A DNA stretch of 64,000 bases from Thereva unica (lineage: Eukaryota; Arthropoda; Insecta; Diptera; Therevidae), in the NCBI GenBank assembly GCA_949987705.1, contig OX465281.1, forward strand, positions 6,240,001 through 6,304,000, written 5' to 3'. Both the position numbers and the translations under genes were made by a program. The notes beneath the pieces are model-generated. The model was not told the origin of the DNA. It ran no database searches and saw nothing but the letters and a program-made list of their open reading frames with translations. Of this stretch, positions 42,107 through 54,499 are shown piece after piece. Position 1 is the stretch's first letter, and each line of letters starts with the position of its first letter.

Positions 42107-43139
42107 GGAAAGAAGCTTGAAAAATATCTTAACAACCCTGGAAGAGAGCTTGGAACAGATCCTAACAATCCTGGAAGAAATATTGGAAAGAAGCTTGAAA
42201 AAGATCCTAACAATCCTGGAATAAATCTTGGAAAAGAGCTTGGGACAGATCCTAACAATCCTGGAAGAGATCTTGGAAAAGAGCTTGGAACAATCCTGGA
42301 AGAAATCTTGGAAAAGAGCTTGGAACAATCCTGGAAGAGATCTTGGAAAAGAGCTTGGAACAATTCTGGAAGAGATCTTGGAAAAGAGCTTGGAACATAT
42401 CCTAACAATCCTGGAATAGATCTTGGAAAAGAGCTTGGAACAGATCATAACAATCCTGGAAGAACTCTTGGAAAGAAGCTTGTAAAAGATCCTAACAATC
42501 CTGGAAGAGATCTTGGAAAAGAGCTTGGAACAATACTGGAAGAGATCTTGGAAAAGAGTTTGGAACAATCCTGGAAGAGATTTTGGAAAAGAGCTTGGAA
42601 CAATGCTGGAAGAGATCTTGGAAAAGAGTTTGGAACAATCCTGGAAGAGATCTTGGAAAAGAGCTTGGAACAATGCTGGAAGAGATCTTGGAAAAGAGCT
42701 TGGAACAATGCTGGAAGAGATCTTGGAAAAGAGCTTGGAACAATCCTGGAAGAAATCTTGGAAAAGAGCTTGGAACAATCCTGGAAGAGATCTTGGAAAA
42801 GAGCTTGGAACAATGCTGGAAGAGATCTTGGAAAAGAGTTTGGAACAATCCTGGAAGAGATCTTGGAAAAGAGCTTGGAACAGATCCTAACAATCCTGGA
42901 ATAGATCTTGGAAAGGAGCTTGGAACAGATCATAACAATCCTGGAAGAACTCTTGGAAAGAAGCTTGTAAAAGATCCTAACAATCCTGGAAGAGATCTTG
43001 GAAAAGAGCTTGGAACAATGCTGGAAGAGATCTTGGAAAAGAGTTTGGAACAATCCTGGAAGAGATTTTGGAAAAGAGCTTGGAACAATCCTGGAAGAGA
43101 TCTTGGAAAAGAGCTTGGAACAGATCCCAACAATCCTGC
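40881..43139 (+). repeat. Minisatellite with interleaved 45-bp and 35-bp units
   Basis: The 45-bp unit is GATCTTGGAAAAGAGCTTGG plus AACA plus GATCCTAACAATCCTGGAAT and a final A. The 35-bp unit lacks the ten bases GATCCTAACA, which are bounded by AACA on both sides, so it can arise by slippage. The first block is 40,881-41,178. The second, 41,805-43,139, begins with 45-bp units and ends mainly with 35-bp units. Three 35-bp units give a 105-bp, 35-residue superperiod. Confidence 0.9.
41444..42904 (+). CDS. Long repeat-containing ORF, 486 codons, doubtful gene
   Basis: The first 115 residues are not repetitive. They hold a hydrophobic segment (WVVYVTYAAVLLVLLLSSVI, about 20-39) and a second one (YLRLALTYPFLFLTFDL, about 81-97). 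Then come DPNNPGIDLGKELGT repeats of 15 residues, followed by 35-residue repeats from 35-bp units read through three phases. Open frames of 234 and 330 codons exist on the other strand and over 200 in another frame, because neither unit contains stops. That makes length poor evidence for translation. A shorter ORF of the same start (40,520-41,200) lies in the first duplicate. I recognise no family. A repeat-rich membrane or secreted protein is possible; chance is equally possible. Confidence 0.25.
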   Translation: MILISSDSYRFFFCGRTIEWVVYVTYAAVLLVLLLSSVIDELLAGSNNQSLKLRLRQMSTAFDSRYSLITKESSFSHSHLYLRLALTYPFLFLTFDLSLEEILTILMPLLRGSFSMEETITRDPNNPGIGLGKGLGTDPNNPGIDLGKELGTDPNNPGIDLGKELGRDPNNPGIDLGKGLGTNPNNPGRELGKKLEKDPNNPGIDLGKELGRDPNNPVRNPGKKLEKYLNNPGRELGTDPNNPGRNIGKKLEKDPNNPGINLGKELGTDPNNPGRDLGKELGTILEEILEKSLEQSWKRSWKRAWNNSGRDLGKELGTYPNNPGIDLGKELGTDHNNPGRTLGKKLVKDPNNPGRDLGKELGTILEEILEKSLEQSWKRFWKRAWNNAGRDLGKEFGTILEEILEKSLEQCWKRSWKRAWNNAGRDLGKELGTILEEILEKSLEQSWKRSWKRAWNNAGRDLGKEFGTILEEILEKSLEQILTILE

Positions 43140-44755
43140 TACCACTATTTCGGAACAGCTTTGCCTTTATATCCTACGCATGCTGAAAACTACAATCATC
43201 CACACAAGTTTAGACCAGCAATAGTGGTGGCGCTGAGATCAGTGAATCGTGACTTATTTGCAATTAACGCGATCTATCGGAAAAACGCCCTAAGCTAATA
43301 TTCTAAGAAACTAGCTGCCTTTGAGAAAACAACAAAAAACACGACGTTACCACCCCAGACAAACAATTTCTCCCCACTTAAAAACTAAAAACTTGGCAAA
43401 AATCAATTAAATTTAAATTAAAACTACTGACGACGTTGAATTTTTTTTATTGTTCATCGAAAACTAATAAAACCCCCAAAAATAGAATCTGCCTTCGTCA
43501 CTTCCAGGCGCGATCTTTAAAAATAACTTCTTCACAATTTTGATAGGAACTAAAAAAAAAATTTATCAAAATATTTTTTATGGAAATTCCTTCCAAAAAT
43601 AAGTTTTCAATCGCGATTTTCCTCAAGCGCCACTCGAGACAGTGTTTTTGACGCATGTTGTTTTCCGTTCGGTGAGTGACGACCGCCCACCACCATTGAA
43701 GTCCGTTCAAGGTAGTCCTCGCGGAAAATCAACGTCTTCCTCCTTTGCATAATCGAAACTCCCGAAAAGGTGGAAATTTTGAATATGCGAAACCTTGAAT
43801 GGAGTCTAATCACAAAAACGGCGTCATCTAACCGCGGGGTCACCGCTTCGAGTCGCGTGCGATGTACTCGATGTTCTTCCAGGGGTGTGCGCTGGAAAGT
43901 GGATCAGCGTTACGTGTTCCGTGCCCCCAGTGCACTCGGGGGTATTTTTAGACCCCAGACCCTATTTGAATTGCACATATGCGGTGGCTTCTGTTTCCCT
44001 GTGTGACTATTGCAGCAATTATCGAATGGAATTTTACGACAATCAAGATATGCTGGCGCAGCCCGAGGCGACGGCAGCGGAGGCCTATCCCCTCTGAGTT
44101 GATTGTATCGACATCCAGTGCGGCGCGTTGCAGGACCCGAGGGGGAGGTTGATTTATTCTGTTCTAATTGAAATGACTGCTGATGTCTGGCGATTCACTT
44201 TCCAGATTGTAAAAGCCACAAATTCATGACCACCCTGTCGCTGCTCCGCCACCCGGACCCATCGTCCGGACTATCTTCACCAGCGGTAGTTGGGAGGCGC
44301 GCAGAGACATAGACACGATGCCTTTGGTGGTGGCTACACATCGATGGCGTCTGATCGTCTGTTTTTTGGATATTGATTGAGGAAATGGTAATTATTTGGG
44401 GGCGATATGGCTTTCTTCCTCCATTGTGTGCACCACGACGTCTCGGCCGCACGAAGCCCGATTATTGGCCTGATAATACCCGGAAAACGATTTTATTGAT
44501 TGATTGGAGAAATTATAATTGCCTTTTCTGACATTGCGTTGGGGTGTTTGACCTCTTACAAAATACACGCAGTACAGGGGGTCGCCGGCTTCTGTTATGC
44601 TCCGAGGGGTTCTCGTTGTCGTCGCTGCTGAAAGCTTGTGTCTTTTGTCAATCATGCATATACATTTATCGCTGGGTTTATTATCAGAGGAGTTGTGGTT
44701 AATCAATACGCACACGCTTTGTTCATAAATCGTAAAAAACTAGTAAAATTTCACG
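43140..44755. other. No recognised gene
   Basis: An open frame continues from the array to 43,298 (ending AINAIYRKNALS) without known motif. The rest is unrecognised; overlapping short frames exist at 43,600-44,450 on both strands. Confidence 0.4.
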
Positions 44756-44759
44756 TCTA

Positions 44760-44790
44760 TCCTTACTAATATTATAAATGCGAAAGTAAC

Positions 44791-44843
<53 letters not shown>

Positions 44844-46908
44844 ATGTTACGCTTTCACGCCTAAACCGCTGGACCGATTTTGATGAAATTTGCAACAGAC
44901 ATAGTTTAGACTTTGGAGACGGACATAGGCTATTTTTTTTTGGAGAAAAAAGGGTTGAAGGGGGTGAAATGGGGTTCAATAAGTTGTAAGGAGATTTATT
45001 TTCTTTACTTTTTTTCTATTGTATAAAAAGTAACTGACTGAAAGACAACGCACAACCTAAACCGCTAGAGCTAAAGGGCTGAAATTTTTGACAGTGCATC
45101 CCTAGCGATTTTTCGAAATTCATCCCCTAAGGGGGTGAAATAGGGTCAACTCAAAACCGCTGGAGCTATAGGGCTGAAATTTTGACAGTGCATCCCTTTA
45201 ATGACGTGGACATCCACTAAAAAGCGATTTTTCGAAATTCATCCCCTAAGGGGGTGAAATGGGTTTTTTCCAAACCGCTAAAGCTATAAGGCTGTAATTT
45301 TGACAGTGCATCCCTATAATGGCGTGGACATCCACTATTAAAAAGATTTTTCGAAATTCATCCCCAAAGGGAGTGAAATGGGGTTTACCCAAACCGCTGG
45401 AGCTATAGGGCTGAAATTTTGACAGTGCATCCCTATAATGGCGTGGACATCCACTAAGAAGCGATTTTTCGAAATTCATCCCCTAAGGGGGTGAAATGGG
45501 GGTTTTCCAAACCGCTATAGCTATAGGGCTGAAATTTTGACAGTGCATCCCTATAATGGCGTGGACATCCACTATAAAGCGATTTTTCGAAATTCATCTC
45601 CTAAGGGGGTGAAATGGGGTTTTTCCAAACCGCTATAGATATAGGGCTGAAATTTTGACAGTGCATCCATATAATGGCGTGGACATCCACTATAGAGCGA
45701 CTTTTCGAAATTCATCCCCTAAGGGGGTGAAATAGGGTTTACCCAAACCGCTAAAGCTATAGGGCTGTAATTTTGACAGTGCATCCCTATAATGGCGTGG
45801 TCTTCCACTATTAAAGCGATTTTTCGAAATTCATCCCCTAAGGGAGTGAAATGGGGTTTACCCAAACCGCTGGAGCTATAGGGCTGAAATTTTGACAGTG
45901 CATCCCTATAGTGATGTGGACATCCACTAAGAAGCGATTTTTCGGAATTCATCCCCTAAGGGGGTGAAATGGGGTTTTTCCAAACCGCTATAGCTGTAGG
46001 GCTGAAATTTTGACAGTGCATCCCTACAATGGCGTGGACATCCACTATAGAGCGATTTTTTGAAATTCATCCCCTAAGGGGGTGAAATAGGGTTTACCCA
46101 AACCGCTGGAGCTATAGGGCTGAAATTTGACAGTGCATCCCTATAATGATGTGGACATCCACTAAGAAGCGATTTTTCGAAATTCATCCCCTAAGGGGGT
46201 GAAATGGGGTTTTTTCAAAACGCTATAGCTATAGGGCTGAAATTTTGACAGTGCATCCCTATAATGGCGTGGACATCCACTATAAAGCGATTTTTCGAAA
46301 TTCATCCCCTAAGGGGGTGAAATAGGGTTTACCCAAACCGCTGGAGCTATAGGGCTGAAATTTTGACAGTGCATCCCTTTAATGATGTGGACATCCACTA
46401 AGAAGCGATTTTTCGAAATTCATCCCCTAAGTGGGTGAAATGGGGTTAACTCACACCGCTGAAGCTGAAGGGCTTTAATTTTGACCGTGCATCCCTATAA
46501 TGACGTGGACATCCACTTAGGAGCGACTTTTTGAAATTTATCCCCTAAGGGGGTTAAATGGGGTTAACCCAAACCGCTGGAGCTGAAGGGCTTTAATTTT
46601 GACAGTGCATCTCTATAATGACGTGGACATTCACTAAGAAGCAATTTTTCGAAATTCATCCCCTAACGCAGTGAAATGGGGGACATAAACATGCCAATCT
46701 CTGCTTCAAAACTTGCAGATTTGTTGAGCAGAGGTGATATACGCAGCAATTTGTTTACCATATTTATTAAAAAAATGCACTATAATAAACCCTTTTAGGG
46801 ATAATGACAGCTGACTTTTTTGTTTGTTTTTTTTTTTTAAGGAAAACATTGCACATAATAAACAGTTTTTATTTAAAGGCGTTGCAAGGCACGCGGGTTT
46901 TATGCTAG
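44760..46908 (+). mobile_element. Non-autonomous Helitron with internal 118-bp array, copy 2
   Basis: Starts TCCTTACTAATATTATAAAT after an A, then a GTCT run (about 44,792-44,841). Ends with hairpin GCGTTGC AAG GCACGC, ten bases, and CTAG at 46,905-46,908 before a T. Inside are about 14 units of about 118 bp. The 3' 230 bases match copy 1 closely. Length 2,149 against 1,680 for copy 1; the difference lies chiefly in the number of array units. No helicase or Rep coding sequence. Confidence 0.9.
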
Positions 46909-46909
46909 T

Positions 46910-49900
46910 CTATCTATAAGCTCTAAAGCCATCGAGAACTTGAACGTCTGTTTTTTGCGGCTTAGTCGAGTGTAATGTAATGTTAGATAGATATGAAGGG
47001 CACACTTTGTTCTAGTCTCGTTCCCTTGTTCCTATCTACGTAAAGTCGGCTCTTCTAGTTGTCAATCGGCAATGAAATTCGATTCTCTTGGCGTTTTATG
47101 TGATAAACTATAAGCTTGGGAATCACCCTTTGCTTTAGAAGAGAATAGGATAGATTAGTGGGTTTGGAGGGTGTTATCTCTACACTAAATCTTAGGCTTG
47201 TTATGTTTCTGGTCAGTTTCTATAGTCCTACACGACGTTTGAGGCCCTCCTGACCTACATTTTCTTCTCTTCAATATCTGTATCTTCTTTTTGGCATTAT
47301 CATGTCAATACTCAACACCTCATCACATATCCAAACCATCGTAGCCACCTTTTTCTTATCTCTTCTTCAATGACAGTAATTTTAAAGCTACCTGGGAAGA
47401 AGTTCGACCGTTGGAATCATAGAAATCCACTTCAGCGAACAGGATATAAACCATACTCCTGCAAGAAGATTGGGATCTTTCGCCGTATTCTAGAAACAGT
47501 CACAAGTCACAATTCAAGTCACAAGTGTGTAGTGAGTCTCAACTTAAAGTCCTATACTAGATGCAAAGCAACGTAGAAGTGAAGCAGACGTAACTTTCGT
47601 CGTAATTGACATAGAAACAAAAATAAGAAGTTCATAAAAAATAAGCGTGTCACCAAAGCTTGTGACTTATGACTGGTCACAATTTTAGATTGGAAGATTA
47701 ATCACTTCCTTACTCTACAAAAATTAGTGTTTCCTTTAAGCATGGTTGTAGCCCATCTGTTTGAAGGAATGCCAATCTTATTCATACACAAGTCAGGAGG
47801 TTCTGATTACACCTTGGCTAAGTTCTTTTAGACGAGTAGCATCTGATCTTTTGCTTTGAATACAATGCAGAAAATTGTCGAAGTGGACTTAAGAGGCACT
47901 TTTTTTCGTGCCATCCGAGCGAAAGCGTATTGGGACGTTCGATTAAAATTTGTCTCTCAAAGTGGAAAGCGAAAGTATAGTGTTAAAATTAGGATTGGTG
48001 GTCTTTTTCGATATCTACAGAGCTAAGAAAAACTTCTTGTGATTGGGTCAAGTATGTATATGCGGAAAACTACAAATCTAATCGATCAATCATTTTAAGT
48101 GGTCTTTGGAGAGCACTACATATAGCAAAGGGATGTCCGAGGTTAGTTTTTTTTATGTGAAACACCACCCCATGGCTATGACATGAGACACCGCTTGCCC
48201 TTAATCGACGTCATCCCTACCCTATAAGCACGCGCTCCCACGGGTTACTATTACTTGCTCAGACTCTTACGGTGCTCCGTTCTACTCTTTCGGATAGCCC
48301 TCGTATTGCCTCCTTGTATTACATAAAGAGTTCCTCGAATTCTGCCCGCCTTCTCTGACAGCGCCGGGCAAACCCTTCGAAGCTTCCCGTTTTCCTCGTT
48401 CCACCGTTCGGTGGACCTCTTGGGACAGAGACAGCTGTGAGGGTCTATCTCGGTTCACCTATTCAACTCCGCCCTATCTATTTTTGACCCTTTGGTGGGT
48501 CCACAAACTTCCGACAGTGGTTGTCTGGATGTGCTTGTTGCCCCTGGTAGGGGGGCGAGGGTGTTTGTGTCTCCGCCTTTTCTTCTTTCAGTGATTCTTG
48601 CTACTCTGGACTATCCATTCCGCCACTGAATGATATGCATTGTGTTTCAATGAGCTGAGGTAGAGTGTTCTTAGACTTTACAGAAAGCTTTTTCCCTTCA
48701 ACTTAACTCTCAATACCGTTTTCATGAAGGTTTAACCCAGATACGTTGTGTCGCCGTTGGTTTATGTGCAGTAACGTAAACTCGAACACACACACATGCG
48801 TAACCCGGCTTAACCCGATTGGTTTCATCGAGTTTACTAGGATTTAACGAAACTTTCCTCAACCTTCGTTTCCTTTGGAGCCTACTCTGAGAAAACCCAG
48901 GGTAAACTCTGCATGGAAATTGAGTAATGGGAGCTGGTGTTGATAACTTTCTGGTGAGTCCAAAATCTTTGGGCAGAGCCGGGGTCAGCTTTTTTGCTTC
49001 ACGGATTCCTGACCGCCATCCTGTGGTGGGTTTAAAAACGAATGGTTATTTTCCCAGTCTTAAGCCAAGCCATTTTTAAACTATTGTCGAAAGGAGATTA
49101 CGGAAGTAAAAAGATTATCGAATTGCATCTGTAAATTTAAATCCCCCAGATAGGCTATCCTGACTTTTCTCTAAGATACCTCAGGATGGACTCGTTTGGT
49201 GCATGGATGACTCCAACACAGAGGCAGATGTAAGTGCTTGGATCTGGGGTGTAAGTCATCGGTGGCATCGTGAATACTGCGCTTCAATCAGAAATATCCG
49301 CTATAATGCCATGCGTTTATGAAAACATAAGGAAGAGCTATACAAGTGGATTGTTATTTGTCATCCAAACGCCATTCTTAGCTTCCAGATCTCGTATGAC
49401 CAAGACTGTTCGCTATTGAATAAAGGTGGCAACTGCACGCGGTATTTTCAATCCGTCACCATCCAAGTACTACTCTGTTAAAAGCTGCTTGACTTTAGTG
49501 ATCGGGCGAGAACTGATGTATTCGATATGTTAATGGCTTTCAAGAGCCAAAAATTAAACTAGTATCGAAAAGCCAGTATGATGATAGTGGAGGAGTTGGT
49601 TATTTTCAAGGATAAAAGCACCCTTGGCAATTGATCTGTCCCAGATAAACAATTCAGAGATCCGTGGTTCAATTCCATACAGAAACATGGTCTCTTACCC
49701 CTTGCTAAACTAAACAAGTCGAAAGGACATAGACAGAAAGGATAAAGTTACATGTCCATAGGTGCTATTTGAAGAAGGATCTTAGCACAGGAAAGGAACA
49801 TTTATATAAACCTGACAACCCTAATTGGGTCCTTAAAGGGGATTATGAGCCCAAGGATGGACGTCGTTAGATTTTCCGTTCGGCTCGAGTCCAACTGGGA

Positions 49901-50130
49901 ATCCTATACAGCCAATAGGTCCTTCAAGTGGGGTTAAAAAAAGAAAAAAAATTTTGCTCGGTAATTTACGAAAGGATTTGTGGCAGCCGAAAATGTAATT
50001 GAACGATTTATGGCGTCTCTGCTGGGTTGTGAAACATTCCATAATGTCATGCAAGGTCGAGACCTATTTCTTGAGGCTTTTGCCGTTTCCTTGTTATAAT
50101 TTCCTTCCAAATAGAGCGGAGCCGTGAAAC
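46910..50130. other. No recognised gene
   Basis: A long stretch without motifs I can support. A block at 48,130-49,000 has a different, more GC-balanced look and could be an unknown element. At about 49,650-49,682 a tRNA-like piece (CAGAGATCCGTGGTTCAATTCC, key part CGTGGTTCAATTCC) resembles the SINE heads listed elsewhere. Confidence 0.35.
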
Positions 50131-50134
50131 ACCT

Positions 50135-52195
50135 TCACTTCACAACGAAATCCAATTTAGCCCCCGGCAAAAGCTGCCATTGACACGCAACTCTGCCTTC
50201 GACGATATAGCGCAAGGAACCCGCACACACACACACACCCAAGAAAAAGGAAGAAAATCGTTTCCTTTTCAAACCAAACAAGGAAAAAAAGAATTTGGCA
50301 CTATTCGAACCCAATTTTAATGAACTCTGAACCATTAGAGGCAGCCAATAAGTTTGGCTTTGATTTGGGGATCCCCCGTCATCCGAAAATGGGACGACCA
50401 GACGGACAAATTGCCCCCCGCTTGACCAGTCCTTTGTGGAAGCAGAAAATATATACCAGCAGAAAAAATATGGGGAAAGCGTCCCTGAATAATTCAAGGA
50501 TTTCAGTCTAGTTTCCTTTGGAGGACGACTCCTGTTCCATTTTTCATGGAGCACCGAAGGTCGTGTGGATGTTAACTGTGACAAGGCACATCCATTATTA
50601 AACATTTTCAACATAATCCACTACGTCCCCGCATCGGAGCAGCGCCGAGGGCAGGGCCAGAGCGAGGGTCCCTTTTTAGTCCTTCTGCACACAGCAGGAA
50701 AAAGGAAATTTATTTTCATTTCCGAGCAAAATATCCATTTGCCCTGTGCCGGGGCGTGTCAGTGTTGGTTTTTGTAAAGCTGTTGTGCATAAGAGTGCGC
50801 TCCTTAGTCCTTAGTCCTGCGATGCCGGAAGAGTGTGTACAGCGATACCAAGATCCTTTGCGAATGTACATTTCGTGTCTGCCCGCTTCTATGTAAGCTT
50901 TCAAGGCAAGGACCCCACTACACCGAGCCCCAGACACAAGCGCCCCTTATCGATTAGACCGCAGGGCCGTGATCGAGGATAAGAATGGAGGATTCAGGCC
51001 CTGCCTTTCGGATTAGATAAATCCTTGACAGTCTCGGCTGCATGAAGTGCTTCTGCTGTCTATGGAGAAGGCTCCTTCGGTTCCCATTGTGATTACATTA
51101 GGGAGAGCCGAGTACGACTACACCGAGGCAACAAACAGCCCCTGTGCGGGATTCATTGCCTTCAGATGGAAGCGGTAAGAATTTATGTAGACGGATGGAC
51201 TTTGTTCGTGCGAGTTCAATAGGTCAATACACGGGGGGCGGGGAGGGTGCCGGGGCCCTCCAATACGTGTTTTATGTATCGACGAGAAGCACCGACGCCA
51301 CTTCATCAATACCGCATCATGCGCAGGCGCCCACACCGCAATAAACCGAGCTCCACGTAGTTTAACCTTAGGCAGAGTTTGTTTCGTTCTCGTAAGTTGG
51401 AGGAAAGTTGGTCGGGGCTGGTAGTCGCCATTAAATGAATAATGAAGGTGAAGACCTTACTTTTTCAGGAAAGCCTAATGCCCAGTGGGGTGGGGTGGGG
51501 GTGATGAGGAGCACCTGAACGAAATTTATTCATCTGTGCGTTAACTTATGGGAGAGACAACGCAATTTACAACGACGTCTCAATAAAGGTTTGAATTTAT
51601 TATGATAACAGATGGTCGCTCGCAAGTGGTTACTTTGGAGAATGCCTTTAAATATTAACCTTGGAACTTTTGCGGAGATGATAAATGTGGAGATGATTTT
51701 TCGTGTGGAACCTAAGGACACTGGGCGATTAGAAAGTACTTTGGGGGGTTTGACGGGCTGTTGTAGGACGAATTGAAGTTGACTTCTTGAAAAATCTACC
51801 ATTGACACAGCAGTTCCAATACATGAACGCATGACCAAATACTACGACTATATGTTGTCGAAGTTAGTAACGAAACTTCCATGATATAAACCATTACCAT
51901 TTTATTACAACTAAGAAACTAATTCAAACCGCAATCATCCATGAACTTTGGATAGGTGAAGCACGTAATCGAAGCGGTCAAACTAACACTCGTCTGTATA
52001 CCAGATCTAATAGTTGGTACGTTAAATGGAGCTTTCGCAATAGATTTAGACTATCTACCGTAAAGAACAGTTGAATAAACTGGTGAGAAGCTGTAGTAAG
52101 AAAAACACCGAGTTGTAAGCGCTGATTCTCACAGTGAAGGGCAGGAACAACGAATACCACAAAGAAGCGATTTAGGTCCAATTTGTGATCTAAAA
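50135..52195. other. No recognised gene; possible unique host DNA
   Basis: An AC repeat at 50,224-50,240 and GC-richer sequence to about 51,340. A minus-strand frame of 159 codons (50,135-50,614) looks non-biological: no motif, composition-driven. No repeat family of this window is present. Confidence 0.35.
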
Positions 52196-52204
52196 CGACA
52201 GCCT

Positions 52205-52415
52205 GGTCGGTCTGGTGTGGCCTATCTGGTCCGTCGGGTCTGTCTGGTCTGGTCTGATCTGTTGTCAGTGTGTCTGTTTGGTCTGTCTGTCTGCCTGGCC
52301 TTGTCAGTCTGGTCTGGTTTGGTCTAGTCTGACCTGGTCCGTCTGGTTTGGTCTTTCTGATCTGGTCTGGTATGGCCTGTCTGGTTTGGTCTATCTGGTC
52401 TGGTCTGTCTGTCTG
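52205..52415. repeat. TGGTC-type pentamer repeat, second array
   Basis: About 210 bases of GGTCTGGTCT variants with the same strand bias as the 33-kb array. Confidence 0.85.
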
Positions 52416-52734
52416 AGTTTTCGCGATTTTCTCGGAAACCGTTAGTTTTTCGAGGCAAGTGGCAATAGTCCAAATTAAAGCTCGCGTTATTTCCCATCAA
52501 ACAACATAACAGTTTTTACGTAGCACTTTCACTTTGGAAAATAAACGGGAATATGCAAACTTCATTAAGAATTTGAACCCAGACCAAATCTCCCACCGGA
52601 TCCCATTTATATGAGATATAGTTCTTATTATTAATGAAAACTTCGCGATTTTTCAAATCCTCCATTAGATCCCACCCAAGGCTCCCCAGCTAGATGAAAG
52701 CCCACCCAAGACACAAGGTGAAACCCAGACCAAA

Positions 52735-52921
52735 CCTCTTCTTCTTCTTTGATTCGTTAGCTCGGGGTCCGAACGGGACGCCCCGCAACGGATACGCTGC
52801 TGCCGGCGCCGCTTTAAAAATTGCGGTTTCTTGCCTAGTTTCTTCTGGTAAATTCGGCAGGTCAACCACCCTCCTCATTTCACACCCTGGACTTTGGACC
52901 AGGCGACGGCGGAGTTAGACC
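52735..52921 (+). repeat. Dispersed repeat, copy A
   Basis: Starts with TTCTTCTTCTTTGATTCGTT, then GGGGTCCGAACGGGACG, CGCAACGGATACGCTGCTG, and ends GACCAGGCGACGGCGGAGTT. The same blocks in the same order occur at 60,768-60,932. It may be a SINE or a retroelement end; I see no convincing tRNA or 5S head. Confidence 0.75.
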
Positions 52922-52924
52922 AAA

Positions 52925-53960
52925 CCTCACATAAATGGAATATTTTCTTGTTATCTTAATGATATTGAATAAACTTAACCGAGTGGCAAATCGAAACTCA
53001 TTCGGTCGAAGCTAATGCATCGGAACCTGGATCAGCAAGATCCAACCCAAGGCACTCAAAACTTAAGATTCGATACCACACCTCAGAGAGAAAAGTCATA
53101 AAAAAACATCCAAGAATTGGAAACTGGATCAAATATTCCACGAGATCCCACCAAAGGAAGCCGATTATCACCCTACACACACACTCTAGTGTAGTTCAAC
53201 TAGTTTCACACAGATGTCGCGAAAGCTCAGCATATAAAAGCTCACCACATAGGTTATTGTCCCGGATAAAGCTCACACCCGAGCTCACAACCGATGCCGT
53301 CACTGGCTCAGAACCGCTAAAGCCCTTCTACTTAACGAATTACATATTGTAAATAGAGGAACTGAGTCGACTTTCATACATTCTAGAAAAGAAAAAGACC
53401 TAGATGGCGCTTCTTACAGTAACCGAGTGTTGAAAAGGTTGTAGTTTTAATTTTTTAAGATCGGATTTGTGATTAATATTTTGACTCTCCAACTCTGAAA
53501 AGAAGGGTTGTCATCACAGGACTCCATTGGATGCTGGAAATGAGTTAAATTCCCCATAAACATTTACTCGCAATAACCAGAGGAGTCGAAGCAAAATATC
53601 AGTAGTGCAATTAGCCACACTCTTCTATGCTACCATCGCAAGATATCGTATGTTACGATGACCCGGATAAAAAGACGTGTACCCAATATATGTGGTTTTT
53701 GGTCATGTTAATCCACACCGGTGGCTACAGAGTATTTACGCATCCTAGCTTATTGTAAAAAGTCTACAGACGGCAAGACAAGTAGACCTAGTAGTTGCTC
53801 ATTTTCATTAGCTCCTTCCCAATGAAGGAAGGCTACAGTCTGGAACCCGCTAAGCCCTAGTCAAGGTGAAGCGAGAAACAACTAGACAGAGTGCTGACCC
53901 GAGTAAAAATAGTCTTTATTTGGTTCATATTTTAAAAGCATAACTGCCTTCGTACTTTTA
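52925..53960. other. No recognised gene
   Basis: Unrecognised AT-rich sequence. Confidence 0.4.
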
Positions 53961-53964
53961 GTGA

Positions 53965-54176
53965 ACAAATGCGTATGCTACATGGGTATGGATACAGAGG
54001 GAGGCCCTACACGTGTGAAAATTTAAAAATGCACCCGGTTCAGCATGGATCACTTCAAACGCGAATTTCGTTTTACCAAGCGGTCCCCCAACTAAGTACT
54101 AACTACCTCCAATGCTGCTTGACCTACACAAACGAACAGGGACCGGTCTATTGAGTATGCTAATGGCACCGTTTAT
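53965..54176 (-). mobile_element. 5S rRNA-derived SINE (SINE3-like), copy 3
   Basis: Minus strand: GCATACTCAATAGACCGGTC, AAGCAGCATTGGAGG, TTAGTACTTAGTTGGGGGA and CCGCTTGG. The 3' body (to 53,965) matches copy 1 in blocks such as CACGTGTGAAAATTT / CACGTACGAAAATCT (plus-strand reading). Same 5-base gap after CATAC as copy 1, so both come from one master element. Confidence 0.8.
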
Positions 54177-54389
54177 GGTCTCCGAGATATTTCCGGGTAT
54201 TTTTCCTTCCATAGTAATTTTAAACCTCCAAAGGGAGCAATAATCTAGAAAACGTGTGAGCAAGATTATCTCAGCCTACCATCTTCCACAGACAGACTCA
54301 AGGTGTTGGTCTCATGCCTGTCTTGTAGGACAAAATTGCTTATATCATGTTTAACCTTATCTTACCACATCAAAAATGAAAGAAAATGC

Positions 54390-54490
54390 TTCAACTACGC
54401 GATCCTACTGACACCGAATTTATGGTGTTCCACAGGATTCCGTTCTGGGTCTACTCCTGGGATGATAGTAAGGAGCGTTAACCCCTAGGC
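54390..54490 (+). pseudogene. Possible R1/LOA-type RT fragment (GVPQDSVLG box)
   Basis: One frame reads IYGVPQDSVLGLLLG at about 54,417-54,461, matching the GVPQGSVLGPLLW motif. The sequence on either side is not recognisable. A small relic; the match is short. Confidence 0.45.
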
Positions 54491-54499
54491 TACCAAGGT

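Noticed and set aside
42445..43053. Long minus-strand frames with SKISSRIVPSSF repeats
   Set aside because: Antisense of the minisatellite; the repeat units lack stops on both strands, so length is not evidence for a gene.
44792..44843. Independent GTCT microsatellite
   Set aside because: It is the 5' segment of the Helitron, also present (shorter) in the other copy.
45246..45952. Minus-strand frames starting MNFEKSLLSGCPRHYRD
   Set aside because: They are two-unit readings of the 118-bp Helitron repeat; the same frame also appears at 20.0 kb.
50135..50614. 159-codon minus-strand frame
   Set aside because: No domain, no start context, and a low-complexity stretch from the AC repeat.
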